In this document: piece after piece, positions 32,801 through 42,889 of the stretch
Numbering within the stretch: the stretch's first letter is position 1
How the letters are laid out: the number at the start of each line of letters is the position of its first letter
Source of the DNA: Achatina immaculata
Lineage: Eukaryota; Mollusca; Gastropoda; Stylommatophora; Achatinidae
DNA: 64,000 bases
Direction of reading: 5' to 3'
Assembly (NCBI GenBank): GCA_009760885.1
Contig: CM019713.1
Span: forward strand, 4,271,531 to 4,335,530
Notes under the pieces: generated by a model
What the model was told of the DNA's origin: nothing
Seen by the model: the letters and a program-made list of their open reading frames with translations, nothing else
Databases searched by the model: none
Position numbers and translations under genes: made by a program

Positions 32801-33120
32801 ACCATTGTTTCTGTTTTCTTGATGTTTATTTTTGTATTGTATTCTTTTCGTATTGTTGAGGCTCTATTCATAATACTCCTGTATTCATTCCAGAAAAACC
32901 AGATGATGGAGATGCTTTTCCTGGCCTGGATGGCTTCCCTGATGATGAAACAATCATTCATGTAAGAGCAGGACCAAACAGAAATTCAGGCATTATTGCT
33001 GATGATGGAATGGAGAACTCTGGGAATTCCTTGCACTGCAGACACATTCATACATTTAAGTTGTTTTATGTTATATCAACAGTGAGCTTGTTAGTGTCAT
33101 CAATGCTGCATATGCGGTAG
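26692..33120 (+). CDS. Ephrin (Eph receptor ligand), GPI-anchored type, exons 2-6; first exon not found
   Basis: Join 26692-26818, 28122-28293, 28996-29106, 30323-30466, 32894-33120. One leftover base completes a codon from the missing exon; then 259 codons and TAG follow in one frame. Ephrins are membrane-tethered ligands of Eph receptor tyrosine kinases in contact-dependent cell and axon guidance. The product shows FQSSNNDHIIDV..LG.RLNILCPHY, EYYLIYMVDKYNYEVC, ILNC, FEFQPIPGIP, KDYYFISTSGG and NQYEGACKEHQMKMMLRV, matching the receptor-binding domain in order, with its four conserved cysteines (in ILCPHY, YEVC, ILNC, EGAC). An NDT sequon follows the second cysteine. A Thr/Ala-rich stalk and an acidic segment follow, then a C-terminal hydrophobic stretch (FKLFYVISTVSLLVSSML) with no cytoplasmic tail, which implies GPI anchoring. 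The signal peptide and the WNSSNP-type start of the domain belong to an upstream exon I could not identify. The splice phases are mutually consistent. Confidence 0.93.
28122..28293 (+). CDS. Ephrin exon 3 (middle of receptor-binding domain)
   Basis: Acceptor ATATCTTCCAG at 28121; donor ATTT|GTGAGT after 28293. It encodes VDKYNYEVC (second Cys), the INDTS glycosylation sequon, AILNC (third Cys), the FEFQPIPGIPDF loop that corresponds to the Eph-binding loop, and KDYYFI. It enters in phase 0 and leaves one base of the next codon. The MET|VAL junction reconstitutes YLIYMVDKY, the normal YxLYLVxxxxY motif. Confidence 0.94.
28325..28800. repeat. 35-bp minisatellite in ephrin intron, about 14 copies
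   Basis: Units of TTTATTGCTTCTGTCTGTAG followed by AACAATGACATCTAG. The array starts about 30 bp after the exon 3 donor. Every unit includes a pyrimidine tract followed by TAG, i.e. an acceptor-like sequence. Confidence 0.97.
28996..29106 (+). CDS. Ephrin exon 4 (end of receptor-binding domain)
   Basis: Acceptor TCACCTCCAG at 28995; donor GTTG|GTGAGT after 29106. With the leftover T it starts with Ser, giving YYFISTSGG across the junction. It encodes FNINNQYEGAC (fourth Cys) and HQMKMMLRV, the closing strand of the domain. It ends with one base of a split codon. Confidence 0.94.
29383..29512. repeat. 18-bp tandem repeat, about 7 copies, in ephrin intron
   Basis: Units of GGGCAGCATACCCAGGAA with AAGGG/AAAGG variants. 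The unit length keeps frames open on both strands, which is not evidence for coding. Confidence 0.95.
29590..29911 (+). pseudogene. LINE-a C-terminal fragment in ephrin intron
   Basis: Encodes NIEEGWLVKRIKERKLEYFG, HHDNLEKTVLEGYIMG, RGRPKRRWLQDIVDDLQMDA and the terminal KGHANE, then TGAATGAAGG. The frame is open from about 29600 to the stop but lacks all upstream domains. It is in the same orientation as the gene. Confidence 0.93.
30283..30315. repeat. (TA)n just upstream of ephrin exon 5
   Basis: ATATATATA run ending about 8 bp before the exon 5 acceptor. Confidence 0.9.
30323..30466 (+). CDS. Ephrin exon 5 (Thr-rich stalk)
   Basis: Acceptor TTACCACAG at 30322; donor CGACAG|GTTTGT after 30466. 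It encodes ENGLESNVDIHPHTHQPRRS, then a Thr/Ala-rich stretch (ATITTTAATAVRTT) and YGRPSDYSPT. The composition fits an O-glycosylated membrane-proximal stalk. It is phase 1 at both ends, so it could be skipped without a frame change. The acceptor's pyrimidine tract is weak because of the TA repeat. Confidence 0.85.
30901..31000. repeat. 51-bp tandem duplication in ephrin intron
   Basis: TTTCTAGAGAATTAAGTAAC followed by TAAGAGTC occurs at 30901 and again at 30952. Confidence 0.92.
31505..31875 (-). pseudogene. LINE-f C-terminal remnant in ephrin intron
   Basis: On the minus strand, KWLGHLERMEEDR, then MKRDRPKVRPR and LRDNLKEDIHSLG match the WxGHxxRM...RGRPRxRWxDxxxxDL layout at the C-terminus of non-LTR polyproteins. 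Stops and frameshifts throughout. Clade unresolved. Confidence 0.65.
32175..32880 (-). pseudogene. LINE-e C-terminal region in ephrin intron
   Basis: On the minus strand the order is NTKINIKKTETMVI, VTEFKYLGS, ILTPILYYQCHSWTLTK, RKKWIDGVKDTLRKHNMTAT and SHLALDR. These are the post-reverse-transcriptase blocks of a non-LTR element (KTKxM, FKYLG, ILxYGxExWTL, RWxDxVKxxL). Frames are interrupted. It ends within about 15 bp of ephrin exon 6. Confidence 0.82.
32894..33120 (+). CDS. Ephrin exon 6 (acidic segment, GPI-type C-terminus, stop)
   Basis: Acceptor CATTCCAG at 32893, stop TAG 33118-33120. Joins in phase with exon 5 (split Glu codon). It encodes EKPDDGDAFPGLDGFPDDET, a stretch with small residues (ENSGNS) suited to a GPI attachment site, and the hydrophobic tail HTFKLFYVISTVSLLVSSML, ending HMR. 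There is no cytoplasmic domain or PDZ-binding end, unlike ephrin-B. Confidence 0.92.
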
Positions 33121-34100
33121 TAGTGACCAAAATTTTTTTTTGTTACATGAAAGTATATATGAATTTCCTTTCCGTGCTTTTGTTTTTACTGACGGCTGTA
33201 AAATATTCTGTGCCAGAGCAAAAATCTTGCTTATGGAAAAGGAAGTGAAGTAAAAGATTTATAGTTTGCATTATTGTCTGCTCTGATATAAAATCTATTA
33301 ACATTTTTCTTCGAAAGTCAGTAAATGTGAAGATGCTGTTGAAAATATGATGTGGCATTTGTCACATATATAATAGTAAATATTTACCACTTTTAGAAGC
33401 TTATACTTTATGAGTCCTAAAAATCTCATATATGTGTTTTATGTGCATTTTTGTGAGTAACATGCAGCATGAAAACAGGAATGCATATTTAAGAGTGTGT
33501 TTGTACTTGTACTTGTGCGAACTCCCTGTAACTGCGAGCTGGTGTTCTTTGCAGCTGATGCTGTAGAGATGTTGAGTCACAGCATCGTATCGGCATGGGA
33601 GCGGGTTATGGTGGCTATTTTTTTCAGTCCCTGAGTACAGCTAAAAAGCACGGGGTGTGCAATGCTTCTTTTGCAGACTCCACCACCATGGGGACTGGTG
33701 ATCCCTATCGTTAGCCAGGTTAGGCCCGTTACTGAGGGTACCAAGGAGAGGTGGGACAGGGTCTTGGTCAGCTATGGTTTGCTAACATTGACGCTGGCAC
33801 ATCAACTATGGGTCACTGATTGCCTCATCGGACAGTGTGTTTATACAAGAACAAGTCAAAAGGCCTTTTCATATATTTTTCAGTGGCTAGATTCCATGAT
33901 TTCCGCTTACTTCTTGGCTTGTTCTTGTTAAGCTTTTGTATGCTGGCTACATAAAAACAAAATATAGATATTTCTGCTATGCCACACTTTGTAACACAAA
34001 AAATTAACCCTCTGAGCCTGATTCCCACTGGCATTTGCAGCCCTTTCCCAGAGCCAAAATTATATACAATAAAATTATACATTTTATATTAACATGCTCA
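33121..34100 (+). other. Presumed ephrin 3' UTR / downstream region
   Basis: Follows the stop codon. A candidate poly(A) signal AATAAA lies at 34068-34073. A family A copy lies inside (33518-33845). Transcript extent cannot be told from sequence alone. Confidence 0.4.
33518..33845 (+). repeat. Family A dispersed repeat, near full length
   Basis: Starts after TTGTACTTGTACTTGTG (tail equivalent of the GACAA repeats on the other strand). It has CTGTAACTGCGAGCTGGTG, the GATGCTGT / ACAGCATC 8-bp stem (about 33558-33587), GCAGACTCCACCACCATG and GGGTCACTGATTGCC. Confidence 0.9.
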
Positions 34101-34984
34101 TGACATTCAACAATCACTCCACTGATTGACTAAAAGAATATTTATTCACTTGAGAGAGCAAATACCTTATCTTTTAAAAAAAATATCTTACCATCATTAT
34201 GTTGTTTAGTGTTTCCAAAATATGATTTTTCCATTAAAACCAGTCATCAAACAAATGAACTAGCATAAAAATTATTTTTATGACAACATAGTCATTTGTT
34301 TATTGTAAGTAAGTTGTCATTAATATTTAAATTATCATACAGATGACAATAAATGATGGTTTTTGCATGGAAGGAAATGAAATAGATGCTAAATTAGATG
34401 AAATTTATATTATAAACATCATTTCCTATGATGACTGATACAGATAATCACTTCACTAGAGAATCTCTGATCTGTATAATTTCTGTTAAACATAATGTGA
34501 AAACATTAGAGTGACACTGACATGAGAAAATAAACAAGATATGAAATCCTTTGATTAATTTCACATAAAAGAAGAGAAACAATAGAGAAAGGAAAATTGT
34601 GCAAACAGAGGGATACCTTGTGACCAGATGGTTACTGTTGTGGTCTAGTCCTAGCTGGGTAAGTGTGATGATTGATTCTAGTGGTGTAATTAGACCACAC
34701 ACTTTCCACTGACTTCACTCCTCACTTGAGAACTGTTTATCCTCCTCAAATATAGCGTTCCACTGTCAGTCATTCTCTTCTGATTTTTTTTTTAACCTTT
34801 TGAATAAGAACTTTGTCCTTTCATCTGAATTTACATGCAATTTCTCACTCTTGAATGTTTTCATGCATTAAATGGTTATAATAATGCAGTGTTTCAAAAT
34901 CTCTTCCATATTGTTGTTTTTTTTTAATGTGAGAGAGAATCAACAACACACCTTGTGATGCCGGTAACTGTGAGCAGATCAACA
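34101..34984. other. AT-rich unannotated stretch
   Basis: No gene or known repeat recognised. Confidence 0.5.
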
Positions 34985-35580
34985 TAACTGTTATCCCTTC
35001 TCCACACAGTCCTTCCTGCAGGTCAGTGCACTTCTTCTATCAGTCCACAAACTTCTTCATTCCTAGGAAAAAGAAGCTTTTCAGCTGCTGCTGAATGCAG
35101 GTTTGTGCCACTTCCTTAAATTCATCATTAGAGGTGAACCTGCAGCCTCATAATGCCCCTTTAAGTGGACCGAAAATGTGATAATTGCATTTCACCAGAT
35201 AAGGGCTGTAAGGGGGATGAGAAAGATGTTCAGCCACATCTGTTGCACTGAGAAAGATGTTCAGCCACATCTGTTGCACTGTCTTCACCACTGCATCCAT
35301 TTCATAGGAATGTGCTGTGACCAGACTGAGCTTCATCAGTTATACTAGTTCTTTCCACTTTAAACCTTTCTACCCCTTTATAAACTTTTTATGCACTTTT
35401 TACTTCCATACTGATTCAGTATCCTGCGGTGAATTTTAGGAGGTTTTACTCCCTCTGCCACAATAAAAACCTCACTACAGCACATCCTTCAACAACAGAG
35501 TAGTCCTGCAACAGCATGTTTATTTGACCTTGACCAGATAGACTAAAGGCAGAAGACTGTGCTGTGTGTGTCCTGTACTA
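34985..35580 (-). pseudogene. Mariner-type transposase remnant, internally deleted
   Basis: Reading the minus strand from 35520 downwards gives GVKPPKIHRRIL.QYGSK-like and VERFKVERTSITDEAQSGH (helix-turn-helix end and linker of a mariner transposase). After a collapsed region comes HPPYSPYLVKCNYHIFGPLK (consensus PPYSPDLxPCDYHLFGPLK), then RFTSNDEFKEV, SFFFLGMKKFVD and KKCTD. The central catalytic part with the first two acidic residues is missing. The third acidic residue region is mutated (YSPYL for YSPDL, CNYH for CDYH). Frames contain stops. A 31-bp duplication is embedded. Confidence 0.85.
35219..35280. repeat. 31-bp tandem duplication within mariner remnant
   Basis: GAGAAAGATGTTCAGCCACA plus TCTGTTGCACT occurs twice in perfect copies (35219-35249, 35250-35280). 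Confidence 0.97.
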
Positions 35581-35994
35581 CTCATCAACCATTACAAATA
35601 TGTTGGACTGCATCAGCTTCTAACCTTTGTGGTTACCACATAATTTTCAAATTACCTTTTCTTTTTGGTTCTCCCTTACACGTCGTGATGTCTTCGATAA
35701 TGAACAAATATGTCTGGTATTAAAAAAGTGAAATAAAAGCCGCAGTTATTCATCATTTTGAATGATTCACATATTTTTTCTTTTCAGCTGTACCTCAAAC
35801 AAAGTGATACATCTTATGGCAGACATTATGTGTCATTTGATTTGTTCTTCTGAGTGATTATATTGTAGCCATAGCTTTCTTTATGACATGTGTTTTTTTA
35901 CCTGAGGATTTAGGAAAAAAAGGATTGCTTGTACTTGTTTTGTTTTTTTTTAAGAACAAAATTAATGCAGTGTAAGGCTAGCTTTTCTTACAAC
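35581..35994. other. Unannotated stretch
   Basis: No gene recognised. Confidence 0.5.
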
Positions 35995-36395
35995 TTACAT
36001 CCTTCCCATGCTGCTAAACATCACATAAGGCCTGCATGGTAGTTTGGCAAGATTTCCTGTCTTCTGCGAGTTTTTCAATCTCATCAAGGGATGTTATGCC
36101 CACTGAAATGGCCTCTCTTAACAGTGTCTTCTTTAGAGTTTCATGTGATTGACCTCTTTTTCTTCGGCCTGTTGTATTTCACTTGATAGCTTGTTTGGGG
36201 ATCCTCTCGTTGTTTCTTCTCATCACATGACCGACATATTTCAATCTTCTTTTTCTGATAATCCATGAGACAGGTTGTTGTTTGCTCATCTGTCTTATTT
36301 CTGCATTGTTCTTGAATTATTTACCACTTTACACCAAGAATTTTTCTTAGGCATTTGTTTTCAAAAGAGTCTAATTTCTTGTCTATTTCTTTAGC
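35995..36395 (-). mobile_element. LINE-b 3'-terminal fragment
   Basis: Complement encodes the LINE-b C-terminus: KEIDKKLDSFENKCLRKIL, then QQPVSWIIRKRR and the GRKRG...ETLKKTLLREA region, ending at TTACATCCTTCCCATGCTGC as in the copies at 24713 and 62742. Many substitutions. Confidence 0.88.
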
Positions 36396-39370
36396 TAGCT
36401 TTTGTCTTAAGTTAATTACTGAGCTATTTCCACAGTTTTACTTTCTTTGCTGTATACGTATACATATACATCCTCTTCCACTAGGTGTTTTAACAGCTTG
36501 TACATGCACACATACGCACACAGACACAGGGAAACAAATTATTGCAGTAGAATAAACAAAGCCCCAGAAAACAAAAAAAGACATTTCCAACTAAAACTTA
36601 TTTGTAGAGAAAAGACAAATAATTATCCTCATTTTAAAGGATATCAAGCTCAAAGGGTTATGATAAAAAATATTTTAAACACATTCCCTCATCTTTGCCC
36701 AAAACACCTCTATCATGTGTGACAGCTGCCACTTCACATTCTCCTCTTCAGTGCAGCAGCCGTTGAAGATGTTTCATTCTTACAACACATGATCTTGTTG
36801 TGATGAACATAAATATGTACTCATTTATTTAACACTAAATCATTCATATTTAACAAAATGTTCCAGATATTTGACACTATTAATTTATAATGAAAATATC
36901 CATGTCAAGCTGTTCTTTTCTTAGAGATGTGCTATACTGATATTTAATTACACAGCAGGATCAGCTGCAACAGATAGCATTATAAAACTAAACTGTACAT
37001 TGAATAAGAGGAGAACATTTTTTATTTATTTATTTTTTCAAGTACACTCTGTTGTTGACACAGGAAAAAAACTTCTTTGATATTATCAGAACTGTTCTTT
37101 TCAAGTGTACATTACATGTATGTATTAACATATATCTAAATATTTGTATTTTGTATGTTGTATTTTTCAGAATCAAATGTTAACATAAATCTGATGAATA
37201 TTTGAAGACTAATAACATGTTGCTGTGTGTTGAAGTCTTGTTAATTCTGTCTGGATATGTTTTCTATTCACATTACTAAGCCAGCATGAGACTGAATATG
37301 CTTGCACAGTTTGTTCTTATAGCAAGCAATTTTGCTTGTATCATTGTTATTTCAAGTGTAATATGGTCTATGGTACTTTATTTGACAAGATTTTCATGTT
37401 TTCTGAGTTGATCATTTATGTTTGAATGAGTATATTGCATCATTCATTATTTAGCATTTGATTTACATGTTTATAGGAAAGAACATATGGTTTTACATGG
37501 TTGCTTGCTGTGAAAATATGTATGTTATCATAAATCTTGATCTTGGCCAGCAAGTAAATTCAGTTGTTGCTTCTCAGAAAAGAGGTATCACTGTACATAA
37601 GCAGGTGACTGATGTTGAAATTGTTGTACTTTTGTTTTGTACTTTTTAAAAGATTGATTGATTTATTTATTTATACTAGAGTGTGAGCCAGTTGCATACA
37701 GTTTTTCTTAATATATTTCCATCTTGTATCCAGTTCATTTTGCCCTAGCCATTTGCCTGTTTGATCCACTCCAGGATCTACACACATGTGGTATAACTGT
37801 GTTATAGATTTTAATAGTGAAAAAGATGACATTTCAAAATTTGGACTTTTGCCACTGGTATTCATTTTATATATAGTCACTATTATAGAAAGGAAAACGT
37901 CAAAGATTGAGAAAGCACTCATTTCTCCACATAGAAATGTTTTGGTCCTATAATTCTTAGTCTGTTGAAAAAGTCTTGTTATCAGATATCATAGTTTTAT
38001 CAGAAAATAACATGTCTGTTTTTAGCATTTATCGCAGGTTAACATTCTGAACTCTCATCAACAGAACAAAACCTTGACTGGGTTTTAATATTGTTTAAAA
38101 AGCCTTTTAGATAATTCATGGTATACTTAGGGTTAAACTTGCTCACACCATAATATGGTCCCTTACTCCCGATATCTAACTGACCGTCATGTCATCCCTT
38201 CCAGGAAAAACATCCATCCTTTTTTTTTTTTTCTATGAGTAAGCGAAACTACTTTCAAGAAAATCACAGAATCATTGCAGTGATATATGAATATGTGTGG
38301 ACTGCAAGAACACAGTGCTGTGAGTGAAGCCCTCCTTCATCAAATGATGTTATTTACAGATAGAAAATAGGATTTTAGCTGAATATGATAGTGCCGATCA
38401 TTTCTGAAGCATTACTTGTACTGTTTAGTGAACATGTAGTGATTTACCAATGGCTGCCACTTAATCAGCAGTATATTAATGGCTTAGATACGCTGATGCT
38501 GGATTACCTGTTAAAAGTAACCCTGCACTCATTTTTATTTTTAATTTCATGTGAGGAGATTGTTCATTATCTTAAATAATAATTTCTGGCTTCTAGCTTA
38601 ACTATTTAATTTATGACCTGAGAATTACAATTTTTGTTTCATATTGTGCTTAGATCTTTGGATAAACATAATTTTATGCATATCTCAGTCTTATAAAATG
38701 CTAATATTGATACCACTTCACTGTGTAAAATCACACATTTGCAAAGGTATGAAGAATACACATATAACTGAGCTAAACTTTTTATAGGCTGATAATTACA
38801 ATACTAGGCTAGAAGTAACTTGTTTGGCAGAACTAACTGTATTTTTGTTCATCCTGTAACAGTGATAGGACTTTGTCATCATCATGTCTGAGTCCTTACT
38901 GTTTTGGAAGAAAATTTGAAAACCATGTTTAGGAGTTCAGTGATGGCGGTCATTGAAATGTCAGACAGAATATATAAGAAAATGTGAGGATGAGACTGTA
39001 TATGAGTGAAAGTAAGACAAAGTATTACTTAGGATTTAGCTTCAACATCTGCCACCACCACATTGCCTTATAATCTTTGTATTCCTCTGTCATATCTGTG
39101 TGTTTCAGTGGCTATTTATATCTGAGGTGACAGTGAAAGCTAGCATTACTTTCACACATACTTTGTCTTTAAAACATTCACATGAACTAGCCCCCATGTC
39201 TAGTTAAAATAACAAGGAAAATGTTTCTTTATTTATATTATTTAATGCAGCATATATTTCTGTCTAAACTTGGCAGTAGCAGAACAGAGTCCTGATTTTT
39301 TTTTAAAATGGGTCCACATCCCAATAGTTAAGCTGAATAATAGCCATCTCGAACACTGTATCAGCACACT
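36396..39370. other. Long AT-rich unannotated stretch
   Basis: Nearly 3 kb with no convincing exon, RNA or known repeat on either strand. Short open frames have no signature and AT-driven composition. A CA-rich patch lies at 36505-36530. Confidence 0.5.
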
Positions 39371-39740
39371 ATGGCAGTGAGGCTACAGACGAGTTCTTCA
39401 AATATCATGGTCACAAAAAAATAACAAATATATCCATACTACAAGAACTTAATATTGAAGAAGGCTGGCTAGTAAAGAGGATTAAACAGAGAAAACTTAA
39501 ATATTTTGGACACATTAAACATCATGATAATCTAGAGAAAACCATCTTGGAAGGACACATAATGGGAAAAAGAAAGAGAGGAAGACCAAGATGAAGATGG
39601 CTGCAAGATATCATTGATTATCTGCAAATGGATGCATCAGCAGCAAGGCATCTTGCTCACAACTGAGAGGCCTACAGGAATGCTGTTAGGGAGGCAAAGT
39701 TCCACAAGGGACATGCAAATGAATGAATGGCAGTGAGGCT
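39371..39740 (+). mobile_element. LINE-a insertion with 14-bp target-site duplication
   Basis: ATGGCAGTGAGGCT at 39371-39384 is repeated exactly at 39727-39740. Between them lies a LINE-a copy 5'-truncated within the CYRRVLQISW block (39385 onward), containing NIEEGWLVKRIKQRKLKYFG and ending GHANE plus TGAATGA. A TGA in the GRPRx.RWLQDI block (near 39592) kills the frame. Confidence 0.95.
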
Positions 39741-39863
39741 TAAAGCATTCACCTCATTTTCAGAAGCTGAGCCCTTGAAACATGAAGAATTCACAACTGT
39801 CATGTTTACAAAGACTTATAAGATTTATATTTTATTAGATTTCTCTATTTTTTCTTTTTCATT

Positions 39864-40090
39864 TCACTTCTTCTTCTTCTTCTTCTTCGTTCACTTCTAC
39901 CACCAAAAACCGCACTGTGAACCTACTGAATTCACGCATGTGGTCCTCGTTAGGTCCCGTGGTCCCCTGTGTGGTCCAAAATAGACCACACGAGTTCCAC
40001 GAAAGGACCACAAGGGGTTCAGAGTATTCTTGGTGGGTCTCGGAAGCGGGATTGCGTGACACCGTGGTTTTCATTGCACCAGTTTGGTCT
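39864..40090. other. TTC run plus GC-rich hairpin segment, unknown
   Basis: A (TTC)n run at 39867-39888 is followed by a segment more GC-rich than its surroundings. It includes a perfect hairpin GTGTGGTC-CAAAATA-GACCACAC near 39969-39991 and several GGTCC words. The TTC run would be a GAA tail if the element lies on the minus strand. No family recognised. Confidence 0.4.
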
Positions 40091-40440
40091 AGGGTTGGTT
40101 TCATTTCACAAATTTCCACTGTTTCATTTCTGTATCTGAGATCAAATTTTGGGCTACATTATTTAATATTCTTAAATATAATTTGATTATTTTAATCCTA
40201 TACAGTTTTTTGTTTGTTTTTTTTGCAAACTACATAGAAGAATTACCATTTTGGGTATTTCTTTTTCATAATGTAATTAACTTCATCAAAAATTGTTTTT
40301 TTTATTTTCCTCATTGGCTACATCTGAGTATAATGTATTTGAAAAAAAAAAAAAAAAGTCTCCAAAATTTGAACTAAAAAAAAAAGAAAGAGAGAAAAAA
40401 GAGAAAACAAGATCAGACCTGGAGTAAATGGTCAAGAGGT

Positions 40441-40690
40441 TAATTTATTCATTCATTAGCATGTCCCTTGCAGAACTTTACACCCCTAACAGCTCTCTTG
40501 AAGGCCTCTCACTTGTAAAAGTAAAATACTTTGCTGCTGTTGCATCCATTTGCAAATCATCAACAATGTTTTGTTGCCATCTTGGCCTTAGTGTTCCTCT
40601 CTTTTTCCTATTATGTATACTTGCAAGACTGTCTTCTCTAAACTCTCATGACATTTAGTATGTCAGAAATACTTAAGTTTTCTCTGTTTA
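40441..40690 (-). mobile_element. LINE-a 3'-end copy
   Basis: Starts with ATTCATTCATTAGCATGTCC and continues as the complement of the LINE-a C-terminus down to the KQRKLKYF block (AAATACTTAAGTTTTCTCTG). Confidence 0.9.
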
Positions 40691-40830
40691 TAAAGGGGTT
40701 TAGAGGTGGGAAATGAACATTGGAAAATGTGATAAAATTCTGCTAAATGTTATAAGCACTTTTTTAACCTGAGATCTGTCTGGAATAAAATAGAGTGAAG
40801 AGAATATGTTCAGCCATTGCTAAATTAGAA

Positions 40831-41081
40831 CAGTGATTCCCAGACCTTTTCAATCTGCCACTCCACTGCTTCCCAGTATACACCATGCACATACATTCAT
40901 ACACCATGCACATACATTCATACACCATGCACATACATTCATACACCATGCACATACATTCATACAAACAAAGACCTCAGATGGTTATGAAGCTCCTTTT
41001 TCTTTCATCTCCCCTCCCTCCTTCCAATGTTATTAAACTGCATTGGAGGGAGGGATCATTTTTCCCTCTTGAGAATCACTG
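40831..41081. mobile_element. hAT-type MITE, 251 bp
   Basis: Ends are CAGTGATTCCCAGACCTTTT (40831) and, inverted, CAGTGATTCTCAAGAGGGAA (complement of 41081 back). The first ten bases match except one, and the layout is that of Charlie-type hAT ends. Flanks AATTAGAA (40823-40830) and GATTAGAT (41082-41089) share ATTAGA, compatible with an 8-bp target duplication with two changes. No transposase. Confidence 0.75.
40876..40966. repeat. 21-bp tandem repeat, about 4 copies, inside the MITE
   Basis: Four near-identical units of ACACCATGCACATACATTCA plus T. Confidence 0.96.
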
Positions 41082-41248
41082 GATTAGATGTATTTAAATT
41101 AAACTAATGTGAAAGTAATAGTCATTATCTTAACTAGACATGGGGTACTTTTTGCATTATTTAATTATTATGTGTTAATTCAGCATCCAGACGCCTTCAC
41201 ATCTGTTTTTTTTATTTGTAAAGTTGTTATGAATATTTCATTCCTTGT

Positions 41249-41562
41249 CATCACTCACTCACTTCACTAACTCACTTCACTCACTCACTCACTCACTCAC
41301 TCACTCACTTCACTTACTCACACACTCACTTAACTCACTCAGTCACTCACTCACTCACTTCACTCACTCACTCACTTCACACACTCACTTAACTCACTCA
41401 CTCACTCACTCACTCACTCACTTCATTCACTCACTTCACTCACTCACTTCACTCACTCACACACTCATTCACTCACTCACTCACCCACCCAGTCACTAAC
41501 TCACTCACTCATTCACTCACCCACTCAATCACTCACTCACTCACTCACCCACCCACAGAGTG
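41249..41562. repeat. (CACT)n microsatellite, interrupted
   Basis: TCAC/CACT tetramers with TTCACT and CCAC interruptions. Confidence 0.97.
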
Positions 41563-41791
41563 AAATGAATAAGACTGACAAATAAATCCCTACAATTTAC
41601 AACTAAATGTACTACTAAAATTTCAGTCCAAATAACAATGGATGTTTGTATTATGTTACCTTGATAACCGTTCTCTAGTACATTGTTACTTTGATAACCA
41701 TTTGCTTATGTATTGTTACTTCGGTAACTGTTCGCTTAACTTGCCAACTGACTTTGTGATTTTTTTTTCAAATATTATCACCAGTCACCTG

Positions 41792-41795
<4 letters not shown>

Positions 41796-41829
<34 letters not shown>

Positions 41830-41846
41830 TATATATATGCTGTATA

Positions 41847-41878
<32 letters not shown>

Positions 41879-41985
41879 CATAAATATATACAGCATATGT
41901 TGTATATGTATATATATATGCTGTATATATATGTATATATATATATATATGCTGTATATATATATATGTGCTGTATATATATATA
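41796..41985. repeat. (TA)n array with ATATGCTGTATA interspersed
   Basis: AT dinucleotides broken by GCTGTATATATATG words. Confidence 0.96.
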
Positions 41986-42889
41986 AATCATCATTCCCTG
42001 TCCAAATTTGATCTGTCAGTTTGCTTGTTAGCATAAATTGCTGATTAAAAAAAAAAATATAACTATTTATGTATCTGTGATGGAAGTTCACAATGAGTCA
42101 CTTAAGAGTCACATTTGTGAATGTGTGGCTGAATCTGTGTTATATTTCCGAGATTTGTTAATGCTAGTATATCTGAGCTCATGTTTCCTTTGGAACAAAA
42201 ATACAGCCAAGTTTGTCATAAAGCGCTGTCATAATTCCTGTGCACCTGCTAATATGGCACTTTGACAGTTTTCTAGCTTTCATTATAATCATTCAGTAAT
42301 TTGTCGGCAAAGAGTCATGTAAAATTAGCATTCTTCAAGTGGAAGTTGTGGTGCATCTTGGGTCAAGAAGTATTCAAACAAAAGCAAAAAAAAAAAAAAA
42401 AAAGAAAATAAGTTATGAAAGGTGAATCTGAGAGAGAGGTAAAAAATAAAACATTTAAAACCACTAAATTGTGCTTTTAAAAAATGCATTTTTTTAAAGA
42501 AACTGACCTGCATGGTGTTCCGTAAAACTGACTAATTAGTGCTGCTAGGAATTTAATATATTAGGTTTCTTGTGTTAAGATTTGAGGGCTACATTCATGA
42601 ACTAAACTTTTAATTGCTTACTGTTTGCTGTTTTCCAATCAAAGAAAAATGCTATAAATTGCTGTAGACTGCCACTCAGATCCGAAAATCTTTCAATTTC
42701 CGTATTATTTCTTTTGATCTTGCAAATCTGGTATTACTCTGCAGCTATAATTAGATATTCTTGTTGTATTTTTATCTTTGAGTAGTCAGAATTTGAGGGA
42801 CTCTTAGAATAAAAGTTTCCAATATTCTTTCTCTGCAATCAGTACAGTAGATTTTGCTCATTATGTTACTTCTATCTTGTTCATCTTTC
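41986..42889. other. AT-rich unannotated stretch
   Basis: No gene or known repeat seen. Confidence 0.5.

Noticed and set aside
41642..42091. Ile-Tyr repeat frames on both strands
   Set aside because: Produced by the TA dinucleotide array.
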